A stretch of 44,956 bases of DNA from Brucella daejeonensis. GTDB taxonomy: Bacteria > Pseudomonadota > Alphaproteobacteria > Rhizobiales > Rhizobiaceae. Made by a program: the position numbers and the translations under genes. Below the pieces are notes generated by a model that was given only the letters and a program-made list of their open reading frames with translations, had not been told where the DNA came from and did no database searches. Positions within the stretch are counted from its first letter, which is position 1, and each line of letters starts with the position of its first letter. Shown in pieces: positions 36,631 through 44,440 of this stretch. The stretch spans positions 1-44,956 of the forward strand of contig NZ_JACIJG010000026.1 in NCBI RefSeq assembly GCF_014199265.1, written 5' to 3'.

Positions 36631-36813
36631 ATGGCGAATACAATTCATGCCGGCAACCGTGCTACGATCCGCGAGCTCGATTCGAGCGAGTTGGCCATTG
36701 TGGGCGGCGGTTGCGACCCCTTCGAAAACATTGGCGGGATCACCGTCTCCGAGCAAGAGTATCAGGAGATCGTGGAGGAACTCAGGAAGAGAAACACGTC
36801 CTCGTGCAAATAA
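36631..36813 (+). CDS. GG-leader peptide (60 aa), conserved acidic helix core
   Basis: Sixty residues. The 26-27-residue leader ends TIRELDSSELAIVGGG. The mature peptide begins at Cys28 (CDPFENIGG) or one residue earlier, continues through a helix-prone acidic stretch (VSEQEYQEIVEELRKR) and ends with a second Cys next to the last residue (Cys59), so one disulfide is possible. AAGGAG lies 6 nt before ATG 36631; longer in-frame starts lack ribosome sites. A near-identical core survives in the remnant at 34730-34831. The unusual acidic helical core differs from the Gly-rich pore-forming type, so a signal-peptide role is conceivable. Confidence 0.8.
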   Translation: MANTIHAGNRATIRELDSSELAIVGGGCDPFENIGGITVSEQEYQEIVEELRKRNTSSCK

Positions 36814-36868
36814 AGCCAGGACCTGTATGATCGAAGGAAGACCGACCCGGTCAGTTCCGTCACAAATT

Positions 36869-36904
36869 GAAGCGCGTCGCGGCAATTCCGGCCCGACGCG
36901 CTTC
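36869..36904 (+). terminator. 11-bp hairpin after the 60-aa peptide gene
   Basis: GAAGCGCGTCG (36869-36879) and CGACGCGCTTC (36894-36904) are perfectly complementary. The loop can add three more pairs. It is about 55 nt after the peptide stop and is followed by CGTTTCC. Terminator-like although the T-run is weak. Confidence 0.6.
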
Positions 36905-36964
36905 CGTTTCCAAACGTCCGACCCCGGCGCCGGAATTTGTGCCCGATTTTGGTGAAGCTGTTCT

Positions 36965-37647
36965 AGCCGGCCAGCACGGGTGCGCGGGTGCGTACGGCTA
37001 CCGCCGCAATTCAATCCGATCCGGTTTGGTGCTCGCCGAGGTCGAAATCCGTGATGAGCACGTCCCATTCGCCGCGCTTCGTGGCGGTACTGGTTCCGCC
37101 TGAACCCGGCCCCCATTTCTGTAGCAACAATGCGGTGGCGCTCAGGACATCCCGGTCGTCTTTGACCAGAAGTACGCGCAGCCCGTTGGTCACGCCCGAC
37201 CGGGCCCGGGTCGCGGCGTCAGCAAAATATTGGCAACGGCGGGCGCCGTCGTGGGGTTGTCGGGCGCTTCTAGCCGAATGACGTTTTGCCCGTCCCTTAC
37301 GGATGCGATAGCCGACAGCGCACTGGGCGGCACGCTCGTGCTGATGAAACTCGTCAACCCCTGCGCCATGATCTGCTCGGTCGTGCCGGCGCCCTCGCGC
37401 CATCGAGACCACGATGATGGAGGTGCGTTCGAATTCCTGCCGCAATGCGCCCAGCTTCGGCTCGACGCTTTCCCCCGCGAAGATCAGGTCGGCGATGATC
37501 GTGGAGGACAAGGGCCCTGAGCGCGTCATCGAGAGAAGCTCGCCGAACGAGCCGACCTCCTCGATCGTCGCTCCTGGCAAGGCGATGGGCGAGCCCGCGC
37601 AGCCTGTCGCGGAAGTTCGGATGATCGTCTGCCAGAATGATCCGATC
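36965..37647 (-). pseudogene. Decayed response-regulator/hybrid-kinase fusion
   Basis: The minus strand reads DRIILADDHPNFRDRLRGL from 37647, then a frameshift to TIEEVGSFGELL, IIADLIFAGESVEPKLGAL and EFERTSIIVVSM. A further frameshift leads to EQIMAQGLTSFISTSVPPSA and LTPRP, all collinear with the regulator at 32034. Sequence then jumps straight to NGLRVLLVKDDRDVLSATAL and WDVLITDFDLGEHQTGSD, matching the receiver of the hybrid kinase at 32759; its next codon, TGC in the intact copy, is TGA here. The HTH and the entire kinase core are missing. It is thus a deletion remnant of a second RR-HK copy, oriented opposite to the intact one. Confidence 0.78.
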
Positions 37648-37765
37648 CTATTTCATCAACCGCATCTGCTTTCACCGGGTTGCCGGGACAAAAGGGGCTG
37701 CATCAGCATAATTCCTGAATTATCGCACTCGACATAGGCCGTATGTAGGATGGGAGAGGCCATCA

Positions 37766-39931
37766 TCATCCGGCATCCTGGGTTTCGCCCGTCTGCCGCA
37801 GACGTACGGGCTGCGGCGCCCCCAGGCGGATCAGCCGGCCGGCAACAGCGAGACTTGAGGGCCTGTGAGCGACGATCACACGGGTCATCGGCAACTGCCG
37901 GATTGCTTTGTTGATACGCGCTTCATTATCCGGATCAAGGCTGCTGGTCGCTTCGTCGAGCAGCAGGATGCCGGGACGGCGATACAGCGCTCGCGCCAGT
38001 ACGATCCGCTGGCGCTGGCCTCCTGAAAGCGAATTTCCCATGTCGCCGACGAGGGTTTCGAATCCCATGGGCATGGCAAGGATTTCTTCGTCGATGGCGG
38101 CCATGCGGGCGCAGGTCAGCAGCCAGGCCGGGTCGGCGTCCGGCTCGAAGCCGCTTATGTTCTCGGCTATCGAGCCAGCAAACAAACGATCGTCCTGAAG
38201 CACGCAGCCGACACGGTCACGGAAGGCATGTAGCCCCATCGCTGGTAGAGGAATCCCGTCTACCGCGACCTGACCCTCTGTGGGGCTGACGAGACCGGCC
38301 ATGATCTTGAGCAGCGTCGACTTGCCAGCGCCCGAAGGCCCTGCGATGCCCACGCACTCCCCTGCCCGGACATCGAAATCCAGATTGCTGAAGATGTCCG
38401 GTTCCCCGTCGGCATAGCGGAACCGAAGACTGCGCACCGAAATCGAACTGGCACCGTTGCGGGCACTGAGGGTGAGACTGGAAGGCTTTTGCAGCGCGCC
38501 ATGCTCCGGCTCGGCCAAGCCGATATCGGCGATACGCTCGCCATGCAGCGACAGCATCCGCAATTCCATTGCCGTGTCGATGAAGCTGTTGACGCGCGAC
38601 GCGAACTGATCCTTGTAGCTCAAGAAGGCGATGAGCATTCCGACAGAGAGGTTACCCTCCAGGATTGCGCGCGCGCCAAGATAGATCATCACGATACGGT
38701 CGATGCCGAAAAGGGTCTGCCCGGCGGCGCCGAAAAGAATGTTGAATTTTTCGATGCGAAGCCGGGCGCCGACACGGTCGGTCAGATGGTTGATCCACAC
38801 GCTACGCCGGCGCTGCTCGAGGTTGAGCGCCTTAAGGCTCGCCATGCCGCGTACACTCTCGATGAAATGCGAGTTCTCCTGCGCCTCGAAGAGAATGGCC
38901 TCTTCCGACATGGACCAGTAAGGCAGGTAGGTTGCCAGCCGAAGCGCGATGTAGATCAGGACGGTTGCGGCTGCGATGAAGACGAGCCAGCCGCCGTAGA
39001 TGTACATCATCGCAAGCAAGGCAACGGACATCACACCGTCGAGGAGTGCCGTGATGGCTTTGGTCGTCACCGTCCGCTGGATGGTATCGAGCGAACCGAA
39101 GCGCGAAACGACGTCGCCGACATGGCGCTTCTCGAAAAACTCCAGTGGCAGCCTCATAAGCTGGTCAAACAGACTGACCTTCCATTGCAGAACGAGGTGG
39201 CCACCGAACAGCATCGTTGCCCAGGAGCGTGCGAGCGTTGCCAGCACTTGCATGACCAGCAGCAGCCCCAAACCCAGCGCGATCAGGGATAGAAGGTCGA
39301 AATCGGCGGCGACGACCACCTCGTCGATGACGAGCTGGAAGCCGATCGGCATCGCGATGGTGATGATCTCCAGCAGGATGGAGATCATCAGGATCTGGAT
39401 GGCGGCCCGCCCGATGCCCGCGGTGCGGCGGACGAGGTCGAGGAGGCTGATTGCCTCCCGCTCGTTGCGCGGCTCAAACGCTTCGCTGGGCCAAGCTTCC
39501 AGTGCGACCCCGGTGAAGCTTTGCGACACTTGATCGAGAGGCAGGACGCGCCGTCCGATCGCCGGGTCATGGATCGTTACGCTGTAGTGCCCGACCTGCG
39601 TCAGTACGACGAAATGATTGTGGTTCCAGTGCAGGACACATGGCAGGCGCAGATTACGAAGCTCGTCCAGTTCGAGCCGCAGTGCGCGTGTCGCAAGGTT
39701 CATGTCGCTGCCGACATTGACGAGATCACGCAGCGTCATTCCCTTGAGGGAAACGGCAGACCGACGACGCATCGCAGCCAGATCGACTTTATGGCCATAA
39801 TGGCCGGCGATCATGCCGAGACAGGCCAACCCGCATTCTGCCGCCTCGGTCTGGATCAGAACCGGCGTCCTGGCCCGAAAGCGGTCCGCCAATCCGCGTA
39901 GCAGGTCGGCATGGTCTTGTAATCGCGTCAT
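37766..39931 (-). CDS. C39-peptidase ABC exporter of GG-leader peptides (CvaB type)
   Basis: About 721 residues. The N-terminal C39 cysteine peptidase is complete: QTEAAECGLACLGMI (catalytic Cys), HWNHNHFVVL (His) and HDPAIGRR (Asp). A six-helix ABC transmembrane domain spans about residues 165-445. The ATPase domain has Walker A GPSGAGKSTLL, signature LSGGQRQRI, Walker B ILLLDEATSSLD and the H-loop VIVAHRPSS. It would cleave GG-leaders and export mature peptides through the inner membrane. The ATG at 39931 overlaps the HlyD stop (ATGA), so the pair is one operon. No outer-membrane TolC gene is in the window. Confidence 0.95.
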   Translation of the reverse strand: MTRLQDHADLLRGLADRFRARTPVLIQTEAAECGLACLGMIAGHYGHKVDLAAMRRRSAVSLKGMTLRDLVNVGSDMNLATRALRLELDELRNLRLPCVLHWNHNHFVVLTQVGHYSVTIHDPAIGRRVLPLDQVSQSFTGVALEAWPSEAFEPRNEREAISLLDLVRRTAGIGRAAIQILMISILLEIITIAMPIGFQLVIDEVVVAADFDLLSLIALGLGLLLVMQVLATLARSWATMLFGGHLVLQWKVSLFDQLMRLPLEFFEKRHVGDVVSRFGSLDTIQRTVTTKAITALLDGVMSVALLAMMYIYGGWLVFIAAATVLIYIALRLATYLPYWSMSEEAILFEAQENSHFIESVRGMASLKALNLEQRRRSVWINHLTDRVGARLRIEKFNILFGAAGQTLFGIDRIVMIYLGARAILEGNLSVGMLIAFLSYKDQFASRVNSFIDTAMELRMLSLHGERIADIGLAEPEHGALQKPSSLTLSARNGASSISVRSLRFRYADGEPDIFSNLDFDVRAGECVGIAGPSGAGKSTLLKIMAGLVSPTEGQVAVDGIPLPAMGLHAFRDRVGCVLQDDRLFAGSIAENISGFEPDADPAWLLTCARMAAIDEEILAMPMGFETLVGDMGNSLSGGQRQRIVLARALYRRPGILLLDEATSSLDPDNEARINKAIRQLPMTRVIVAHRPSSLAVAGRLIRLGAPQPVRLRQTGETQDAG

Positions 39932-41298
39932 GGCGTATTCCCGTTGCCGCTCGCAACCATCCGTCCGCGCAGGCTGTAAAGCGGGTCGAGGACCCATTGA
40001 TAAAGCGGGCGCGTGTCAGCAAGGATATGCGCCTCGAGTTGCATGCCGACCTGCAGTGGCTCGCTCTCGCCATAGGCAATAACATGATCCTGGTCGGGGC
40101 GGACGGTGATGCGGTAGACAGACCTCACCTGCTGATCGTCAAGACCGCTGGTCAGCAATTGCTCTACCTCCTCAGGCCGCAAGGTCGCGCGAGAGATGAG
40201 CGTGACCGTGCCGGGAAACTGGCCAAAGCGCTGATAGGGGAACGCCTCGTAGCGCAGAAGCACCCGGTCGCCCTCGCGCACAAAACCAATCGCGCTGCTG
40301 GGCGCCAGAAGTTGTGCGGCAAGTGGGGTTTCGTCCGGCAGGATGGTGAGCAGCGGTGTGCCTGCGACGGCAGTCTGTCCAGCCTGAGTAACGATCCCTG
40401 TCACGCGACCGGCACGCGGCGCTGTCACCGTTATCTCGCGCTTCGCTTCACCCTCGGAAATCTGGCGTTCGACATCGATGATCTGCTGGAGCAACGCACC
40501 ACGGTCGGAAGCTGATTGCAGATCGAAGGTCGCCAGCTTGTCGCGTATGTCGGACAGCCTGGCGGCGATCTGGATGCGCTCGCGCCTCAGCGCTTCGAGC
40601 TGGCTCTCCTGGTTCATATAACTTTGCTGCCGCGCTTCCAATTGCTGACGGGTTCCGATGCCGCGCTCCAGATTCGCTCGTTGCCTGTCGACCCATTGCC
40701 CGAAAGTATCTTGGTTTGCTGCGGCGGTGCGGATCTGCACGTCCGCCTGGGCCAGTTCTTCGGCCAGATGTTTTTCCTGCTCGATCAGGCTGTGCTTGTT
40801 TCCTGCATCGATATCGAGCTGGCGCGCGAGGTCGGCTTGCATCTCGGCCTTGCGCTCCTTCAGAAGATCTATAACCGCAAGCTGTGTGCCACCGTTCGAG
40901 GTCGTACTGTCCAGGCTGAGCGTATAAAGGATGTCCCCTTGGCGGACGGCCGAACCTTCCTTGATGCGCATGTCACGAATCCACCCCATTGCGGGAGCGG
41001 TGATGCGGGTCAACCCTTCGGTGGGCAAGATGACGCCCTGAACGCGAACGCGACGGGTGTATTCGCCGAATGTCAGGAAGGAACAGATCAAAACTACTAT
41101 GATTGCCGAAATGCCGGCGATCAGGCGCAGGGATAGGCTGGACGGAAGGCGCGGCGAACCGAGCCATGCCATAGCCCGGGCTTGCTGTGCTTCCGCTCTG
41201 AACAGGGGTTGCTTGTCCACGCCGATCCTCGACCCAGTCAATGAGCCTGATCTTGCCGGGTCTGCAGCTGAGACAAGCGGAAATGCCACATATGGCAT
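39928..41298 (-). CDS. HlyD/CvaA-family adaptor of the peptide exporter
   Basis: A 456-residue periplasmic adaptor. It has a cytosolic N-terminus, one membrane segment (LIAGISAIIVVLICSFLTFG, about residues 60-80), then YTRRVRVQGVILPTEGLTRI (first barrel/lipoyl half). A long coiled coil spans about residues 130-290 (QQLEARQQSYMNQESQLEAL), followed by TVTAPRAGRVTG and a C-terminal barrel. Size and sequence match CvaA-type bacteriocin secretion proteins. It is the first gene of the export operon, ATGA-coupled to the C39 ABC transporter. Its promoter lies in 41299-41603, shared with the divergent 76-aa peptide gene. Confidence 0.93.
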   Translation of the reverse strand: MPYVAFPLVSAADPARSGSLTGSRIGVDKQPLFRAEAQQARAMAWLGSPRLPSSLSLRLIAGISAIIVVLICSFLTFGEYTRRVRVQGVILPTEGLTRITAPAMGWIRDMRIKEGSAVRQGDILYTLSLDSTTSNGGTQLAVIDLLKERKAEMQADLARQLDIDAGNKHSLIEQEKHLAEELAQADVQIRTAAANQDTFGQWVDRQRANLERGIGTRQQLEARQQSYMNQESQLEALRRERIQIAARLSDIRDKLATFDLQSASDRGALLQQIIDVERQISEGEAKREITVTAPRAGRVTGIVTQAGQTAVAGTPLLTILPDETPLAAQLLAPSSAIGFVREGDRVLLRYEAFPYQRFGQFPGTVTLISRATLRPEEVEQLLTSGLDDQQVRSVYRITVRPDQDHVIAYGESEPLQVGMQLEAHILADTRPLYQWVLDPLYSLRGRMVASGNGNTP

Positions 41299-41479
41299 CT
41301 GGAATGATACTCGTCGGGTCCGATTCGCCGCAATCTCACCGCAACATCGGTTGACGAATGTGGGTGACAGCTATGGTCAAAATCGGCTCTGTTTAATTCT
41401 GCCAGCACATGAAATTGTCATGCCGTTGGCGAGAAGTCGAAATTCGCCCCAATGATATTGAATGCAGCGCCGGTGTCGA

Positions 41480-41526
41480 TAGTACAGATGTTCTAGTCGT
41501 CAACCAGACATAGTATACTTGTACTA
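41480..41526. promoter_or_regulatory. Tandem candidate operators upstream of the 76-aa peptide and exporter
   Basis: TAGTACAGATGTTCTA (41480-41495) and TAGTATACTTGTACTA (41511-41526) have centres 31 bp apart, about three helical turns. The same layout and spacing occur at 36466-36512. A TATAAA (41548-41553) lies 22 bp past the second site, with no good -35, so the second site would cover the -35 region as expected for an activator. The region could also serve the divergent exporter operon. Confidence 0.7.
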
Positions 41527-41559
41527 ATGACGCTTGATTGCTTCTCCTATAAATTTCCC

Positions 41560-41584
41560 AAAGGGGTGAGTGAGTTCACCCTTT
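41560..41584 (+). other. 5'-UTR hairpin before the 76-aa peptide gene
   Basis: AAA-G-GGGTGA (41560-41569) pairs with TCACCC-TTT (41576-41584), with one bulged G and loop GTGAGT. It lies just upstream of the GGAG ribosome site (41592). It may stabilise the transcript or modulate translation. Confidence 0.4.
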
Positions 41585-41603
41585 AAAAATTGGAGAACAC
41601 GCG

Positions 41604-41834
41604 ATGAACAGGAATATCACGAAAATCGAAACAGCCCGCGAATTGACTTTCAACGAGCTTGAACTGGTTGGTGGTGGCAAAGCCGATTTCAGCAATGTCA
41701 ACAGTGGCTGGAGCAGCACCGAAGGTGGATCAGGTTTTAACAATGCCAACGGCACAGGTTGCGATTTCGGTCCCGATCTATCCGTGTGCTGGTATCCCAC
41801 TGCCGGCGGAACGATGTTTGTATATCTGCAATAA
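41604..41834 (+). CDS. GG-leader peptide (76 aa), Gly/Asn-rich with two cysteines
   Basis: Seventy-six residues. The leader ends ARELTFNELELVGGG (Gly at 23-25). The mature part is about 51 residues, rich in Gly, Ser and Asn (FSNVNSGWSSTEGGSGFNN). Two cysteines in TGCDFGPDLSVCWYPTAGG could form a small disulfide loop. GGAG lies 8 nt before ATG 41604. It is divergent from the HlyD-C39 export operon, with the tandem operator candidates between them. It is a likely class II microcin-type product; no homologue is recognised from memory. Confidence 0.82.
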   Translation: MNRNITKIETARELTFNELELVGGGKADFSNVNSGWSSTEGGSGFNNANGTGCDFGPDLSVCWYPTAGGTMFVYLQ

Positions 41835-41945
41835 TAAGAGCTGCGAGGATTTGTCTTGAGTTGATTGGAGTGGCGACGAGACAGATCGTGACGAGGATCT
41901 GAGTAGGCCGAAATCTAAAGCTTAGATCATGGGCATCCATGGCGA

Positions 41946-42136
41946 TTATAAGGCTCTTCCGTGATGCCGATCGTTCTCCATACGCGCGAAGCCATGGCGC
42001 AGGACGTGCGGCGTAACATCGGCGAGCAGGGCGTTGGCGAAGATTTTCTTCCAGTGATTGGGAAACTTCCGAATGCCGCATCGCAGTCCCGGCCGGGAAA
42101 CACATACTCGCCCGCTGTCTTGGCACTGATCGTCCA
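41946..42136 (-). pseudogene. Tyrosine-recombinase (phage/island integrase) remnant
   Basis: The minus strand reads WTISAKTAGEYVFPGRDCD and AAFGSFP, then after a frameshift NHWKKIFANALLADVTPHVL, continuing RHGFARMENDRHHGRAL and a stop. The VFPG start and TPHVLRHGFA (HxxR box II) are hallmarks of integrase C-terminal domains. The nucleophile Tyr region is absent. It lies between two GG-peptide genes and supports insertion or rearrangement in the island's past. Confidence 0.68.
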
Positions 42137-42183
42137 GTGAAAACGATCGGTTAAAAGTGAGAATGAACAGAAGGATATGATAG

Positions 42184-42399
42184 ATGAACAGATTTATTCG
42201 AGAACTGGACGGTGCTGAACTGACCGCAGTCTCCGGTGGAGCGTCCCAGGTGATTGAAACGGCTCAACATATTGGTGGAGAGGTTTCCTTCTGGTCCGGG
42301 GTTGGGGCCATCGCAGGAGGGCCGGTGCCGGGTGCGGCACAATTCGCTACGGCCGGGTTTATGATCGGGTCTCTAACTCGTGATTTCATCTTGAAGTAG
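42184..42399 (+). CDS. GG-leader peptide (71 aa), class II microcin-like
   Basis: Seventy-one residues. The leader ends IRELDGAELTAVSGG (Gly18-Gly19). The 52-residue mature part contains SGVGAIAGGPVPGAAQFATA, a Gly/Ala-rich helix with small-xxx-small spacing, and ends TRDFILK. This is the composition of membrane-inserting class II bacteriocins. AAGGA lies about 8 nt before ATG 42184. There is no cysteine. No TAGnn-N6-nnCTA site was found upstream, so its regulation may differ. The OmdA-like gene follows 350 nt downstream. Confidence 0.82.
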   Translation: MNRFIRELDGAELTAVSGGASQVIETAQHIGGEVSFWSGVGAIAGGPVPGAAQFATAGFMIGSLTRDFILK

Positions 42400-42748
42400 C
42401 GCTTCTGAAAAGATGAAATGCGCCTCTCTAATAAGGGGGGCAGAGAAACATGAGCACTTGGCGATGAAAGGCTATAGAAGCTGCACCTGAATTGCGGGAC
42501 CGCATCGATCGATCTTGGTCGCCGATGGCGGCGTGGCTTGAATTACGACCGTCGTTCGAACGTGCAATTGAGGGCGGCGACATTCGGCGAGCCCGCTGCA
42601 ACATGGACTATGCCCGCTATTGCCTCACGGCGCGAAATCATGTTCTATCATGCCGACGATAATGCGCTTGAGTCTCTAGACGCCACGTTTCCTCGCCTCG
42701 TTGGAAGGCGTACTGGTACGATTGGATTAACGTTGCAGGGATAGTTAG
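42400..42748. other. Intergenic region, no supported gene
   Basis: About 350 bp. AGGGGGG precedes a five-codon frame (ATG 42450). A roughly 60-codon open stretch (42480-42665) lacks a start and any recognisable family. Possible decayed coding sequence. Confidence 0.4.
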
Positions 42749-43204
42749 ATGAAATTCCGGGCCCAACTCATTCCTTCCGGCAATGCGACAGGCGTCGAGG
42801 TGCCTGACGACGTCATGCAGGCGCTCGGGCCTGCGGGCCGGCCGCCCGTGACGATCACGATCAACGGCCATACCTGGCGCAGCAGAGTGGCCGCAATGCG
42901 CGGGCAGCATCTTATCGGGATAAGTGCCGCCAACCGCGCCGCCGCCAGGATCAGCGAAGGCGATATCGTCGAGATCGATGTCGAGATCGACGAGGAGCCG
43001 CGTGAAGTCGTCGAGCCCGCCGAACTTGCGCAGGCGCTCAATAATTATCCGCAAGCCAGAGCGTCTTTCGACCGGCTGCCTTTCGGACTTCGGCAAAAGC
43101 ACGTCAGAACGATCCAAGAAGCCAGGAGCGCAGATATTCGAGAACGTCACATCACCAAGTTGATTGCCGCTCTCAAAGACTCGCCCTCGAGCAAAGCCCA
43201 ATGA
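42749..43204 (+). CDS. YdeI/OmdA-family protein (DUF1905 plus OmdA)
   Basis: A 151-residue protein. The N-terminal beta domain is DUF1905-like (KFRAQLIPSGNATGVEVPDD, GRPPVTITINGHTWRSRVA). The C-terminal helical OmdA/YdeI domain is EPAELAQALNNYPQARASFD then LPFGLRQKHVRTIQEARSAD. The Pfam family is named for bacteriocin protection (YdeI/OmpD-associated). Its position right after a GG-peptide gene makes a producer-protection role attractive, but the family is widespread and its mechanism unknown. The ATG at 42749 has AGGGA upstream. Confidence 0.82.
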   Translation: MKFRAQLIPSGNATGVEVPDDVMQALGPAGRPPVTITINGHTWRSRVAAMRGQHLIGISAANRAAARISEGDIVEIDVEIDEEPREVVEPAELAQALNNYPQARASFDRLPFGLRQKHVRTIQEARSADIRERHITKLIAALKDSPSSKAQ

Positions 43205-43341
43205 TCCACGGCATGGATTTGCTCTGCGACATTTTAGTAATCGGATCGTTGCGCCACGCGAACGCCGAATACCCCGATATCGCTATGAACATGCTTCGGC
43301 ACAGGTGACTCGAGCGGCCCATAACGGAAGCGGTTTGTGGG

Positions 43342-43659
43342 ATGACAAACACTAAATATCCGGGAAAACTCCGAGGTTGGGTACGAATCCTGTTCAAACC
43401 ACGAGGCTGGGAAATCATCCTGTTTTTTGCAATGTTTCTCACGATGTTTTTCCTAACAAAACAGATCGGCGGCATTCCCATCGCTAAGGAAGAGATTGGC
43501 GGAATGTACCGCGTAACGTTCAAGGGACCGGGTCCAGACCAACTGATAAGTCCTAAGCTCTATTGGTCGTGGATGATTTATTCGTATGGCGTATTCGCTC
43601 CATATTTCATCTTCTTTGCAGTCAAATATTTCCCCTATCTGGATGGAACACGCAAATAG
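43342..43659 (+). CDS. Small membrane protein with two TM segments, unknown
   Basis: A 105-residue protein with two clear hydrophobic helices: GWEIILFFAMFLTMFFLT (about 22-39) and YSYGVFAPYFIFFAVKYF (about 80-98). A short polar loop (MYRVTFKGPGPDQLISPK) lies between them. No family recognised. It is followed by two further small membrane proteins on the same strand. The size and location near peptide genes fit an immunity protein, but nothing in the sequence proves it. The ribosome site is weak. Confidence 0.6.
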   Translation: MTNTKYPGKLRGWVRILFKPRGWEIILFFAMFLTMFFLTKQIGGIPIAKEEIGGMYRVTFKGPGPDQLISPKLYWSWMIYSYGVFAPYFIFFAVKYFPYLDGTRK

Positions 43660-43696
43660 AGCATGGCTCAGAGGAAAACCAATAATAGGGACAACA

Positions 43697-44026
43697 ATGA
43701 AATTTAACATTTTCCCTCGTCGATCTGCTGAGGAACGTGCTTCGGAAACTAGATCCGCCATCACAACGTCCGCATCTCTTGGAGCCATGGCATTAGCAGG
43801 ACTGGGGATTTTCTTCCTTGGTGGGGACATTCCGCCCCAAGGGAACTCGGTATGGGTGACAATTCGTTGGTTCGGATTGGTGATAGGCGCTTTTTCCGCA
43901 TACTTGACAGTCCAGAGCCTGTTCGAGGCGGCGATAGCGACAACCGTCGGACCGGAACGCGCGATCGCGCTTATAGTCGTGTTGTTGGCCATCGGAGCAT
44001 TCTTTGGATGGCTGACCGCTACATGA
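43697..44026 (+). CDS. Small membrane protein (109 aa), unknown
   Basis: A 109-residue protein with three hydrophobic stretches: TTSASLGAMALAGLGIFFLGG, WFGLVIGAFSAYLTVQSL and AIALIVVLLAIGAFFGWLTA. The N-terminus is basic (FPRRSAEERASETR). ATG 43697 is the natural start after the preceding gene. Its stop overlaps the next ATG (ATGA, 44023), so translation is coupled. No family recognised. Confidence 0.68.
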   Translation: MKFNIFPRRSAEERASETRSAITTSASLGAMALAGLGIFFLGGDIPPQGNSVWVTIRWFGLVIGAFSAYLTVQSLFEAAIATTVGPERAIALIVVLLAIGAFFGWLTAT

Positions 44027-44439
44027 CTGATGATATGACGAAAACGCGTTTCCGCCTTCTGATCCTCTTTTATATCGCGTCGCTTGCCGCCGTAGCGGTT
44101 GACGCACAGTATTTTCCTGCACAGGTTTCGGAAGAACTGTCTGCGGCATATGCCAGGGAGGTTGTGCAGCCTTTGGTGTTCAGTCCCGCCGTTTTCGTGA
44201 CACTTTCCGCGATAGCGCTTTTGGCAATCGTTGTCCCGCCTGTGGCCCTGTTCTTCTTCAGAAAATGGGGACGATGGTTCGGCTTGTGCGCCACAGTGGC
44301 TATGCTTGTTGCGGTGCCGTTCCTTGGTCCCTCGCTGACTTCGGGTTTCGGAACAGCCGTGTCGCAGCTTTCAGCAATGTTATGGGGGTCGATCCTGACA
44401 CTGGCGTATTTCTCACCCGTAAGCTCCGACTTTCTCTGA
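44023..44439 (+). CDS. Small membrane protein (138 aa), unknown
   Basis: A 138-residue protein with an N-terminal anchor (FRLLILFYIASLAAVAVDA), two to three further helices (AVFVTLSAIALLAIVVPPVALFFF and GLCATVAMLVAVPFLG) and a C-terminal hydrophobic tail. ATGA overlap with the upstream gene indicates one operon. No family recognised. The gene ends 1 nt before a convergent gene. Confidence 0.68.
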   Translation: MTDDMTKTRFRLLILFYIASLAAVAVDAQYFPAQVSEELSAAYAREVVQPLVFSPAVFVTLSAIALLAIVVPPVALFFFRKWGRWFGLCATVAMLVAVPFLGPSLTSGFGTAVSQLSAMLWGSILTLAYFSPVSSDFL

Positions 44440-44440
44440 A

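Noticed and set aside
41904..41917. TAGGCCGAAATCTA as a further operator in front of the 71-aa peptide gene
   Set aside because: The arms are separated by 8 instead of 10 bases and the tandem partner is missing.
43201..43308. 35-codon frame starting in an ATGA overlap with the OmdA-like stop
   Set aside because: No GG leader, signal or family. The overlap alone is weak evidence, and the sequence looks like non-coding or decayed DNA.
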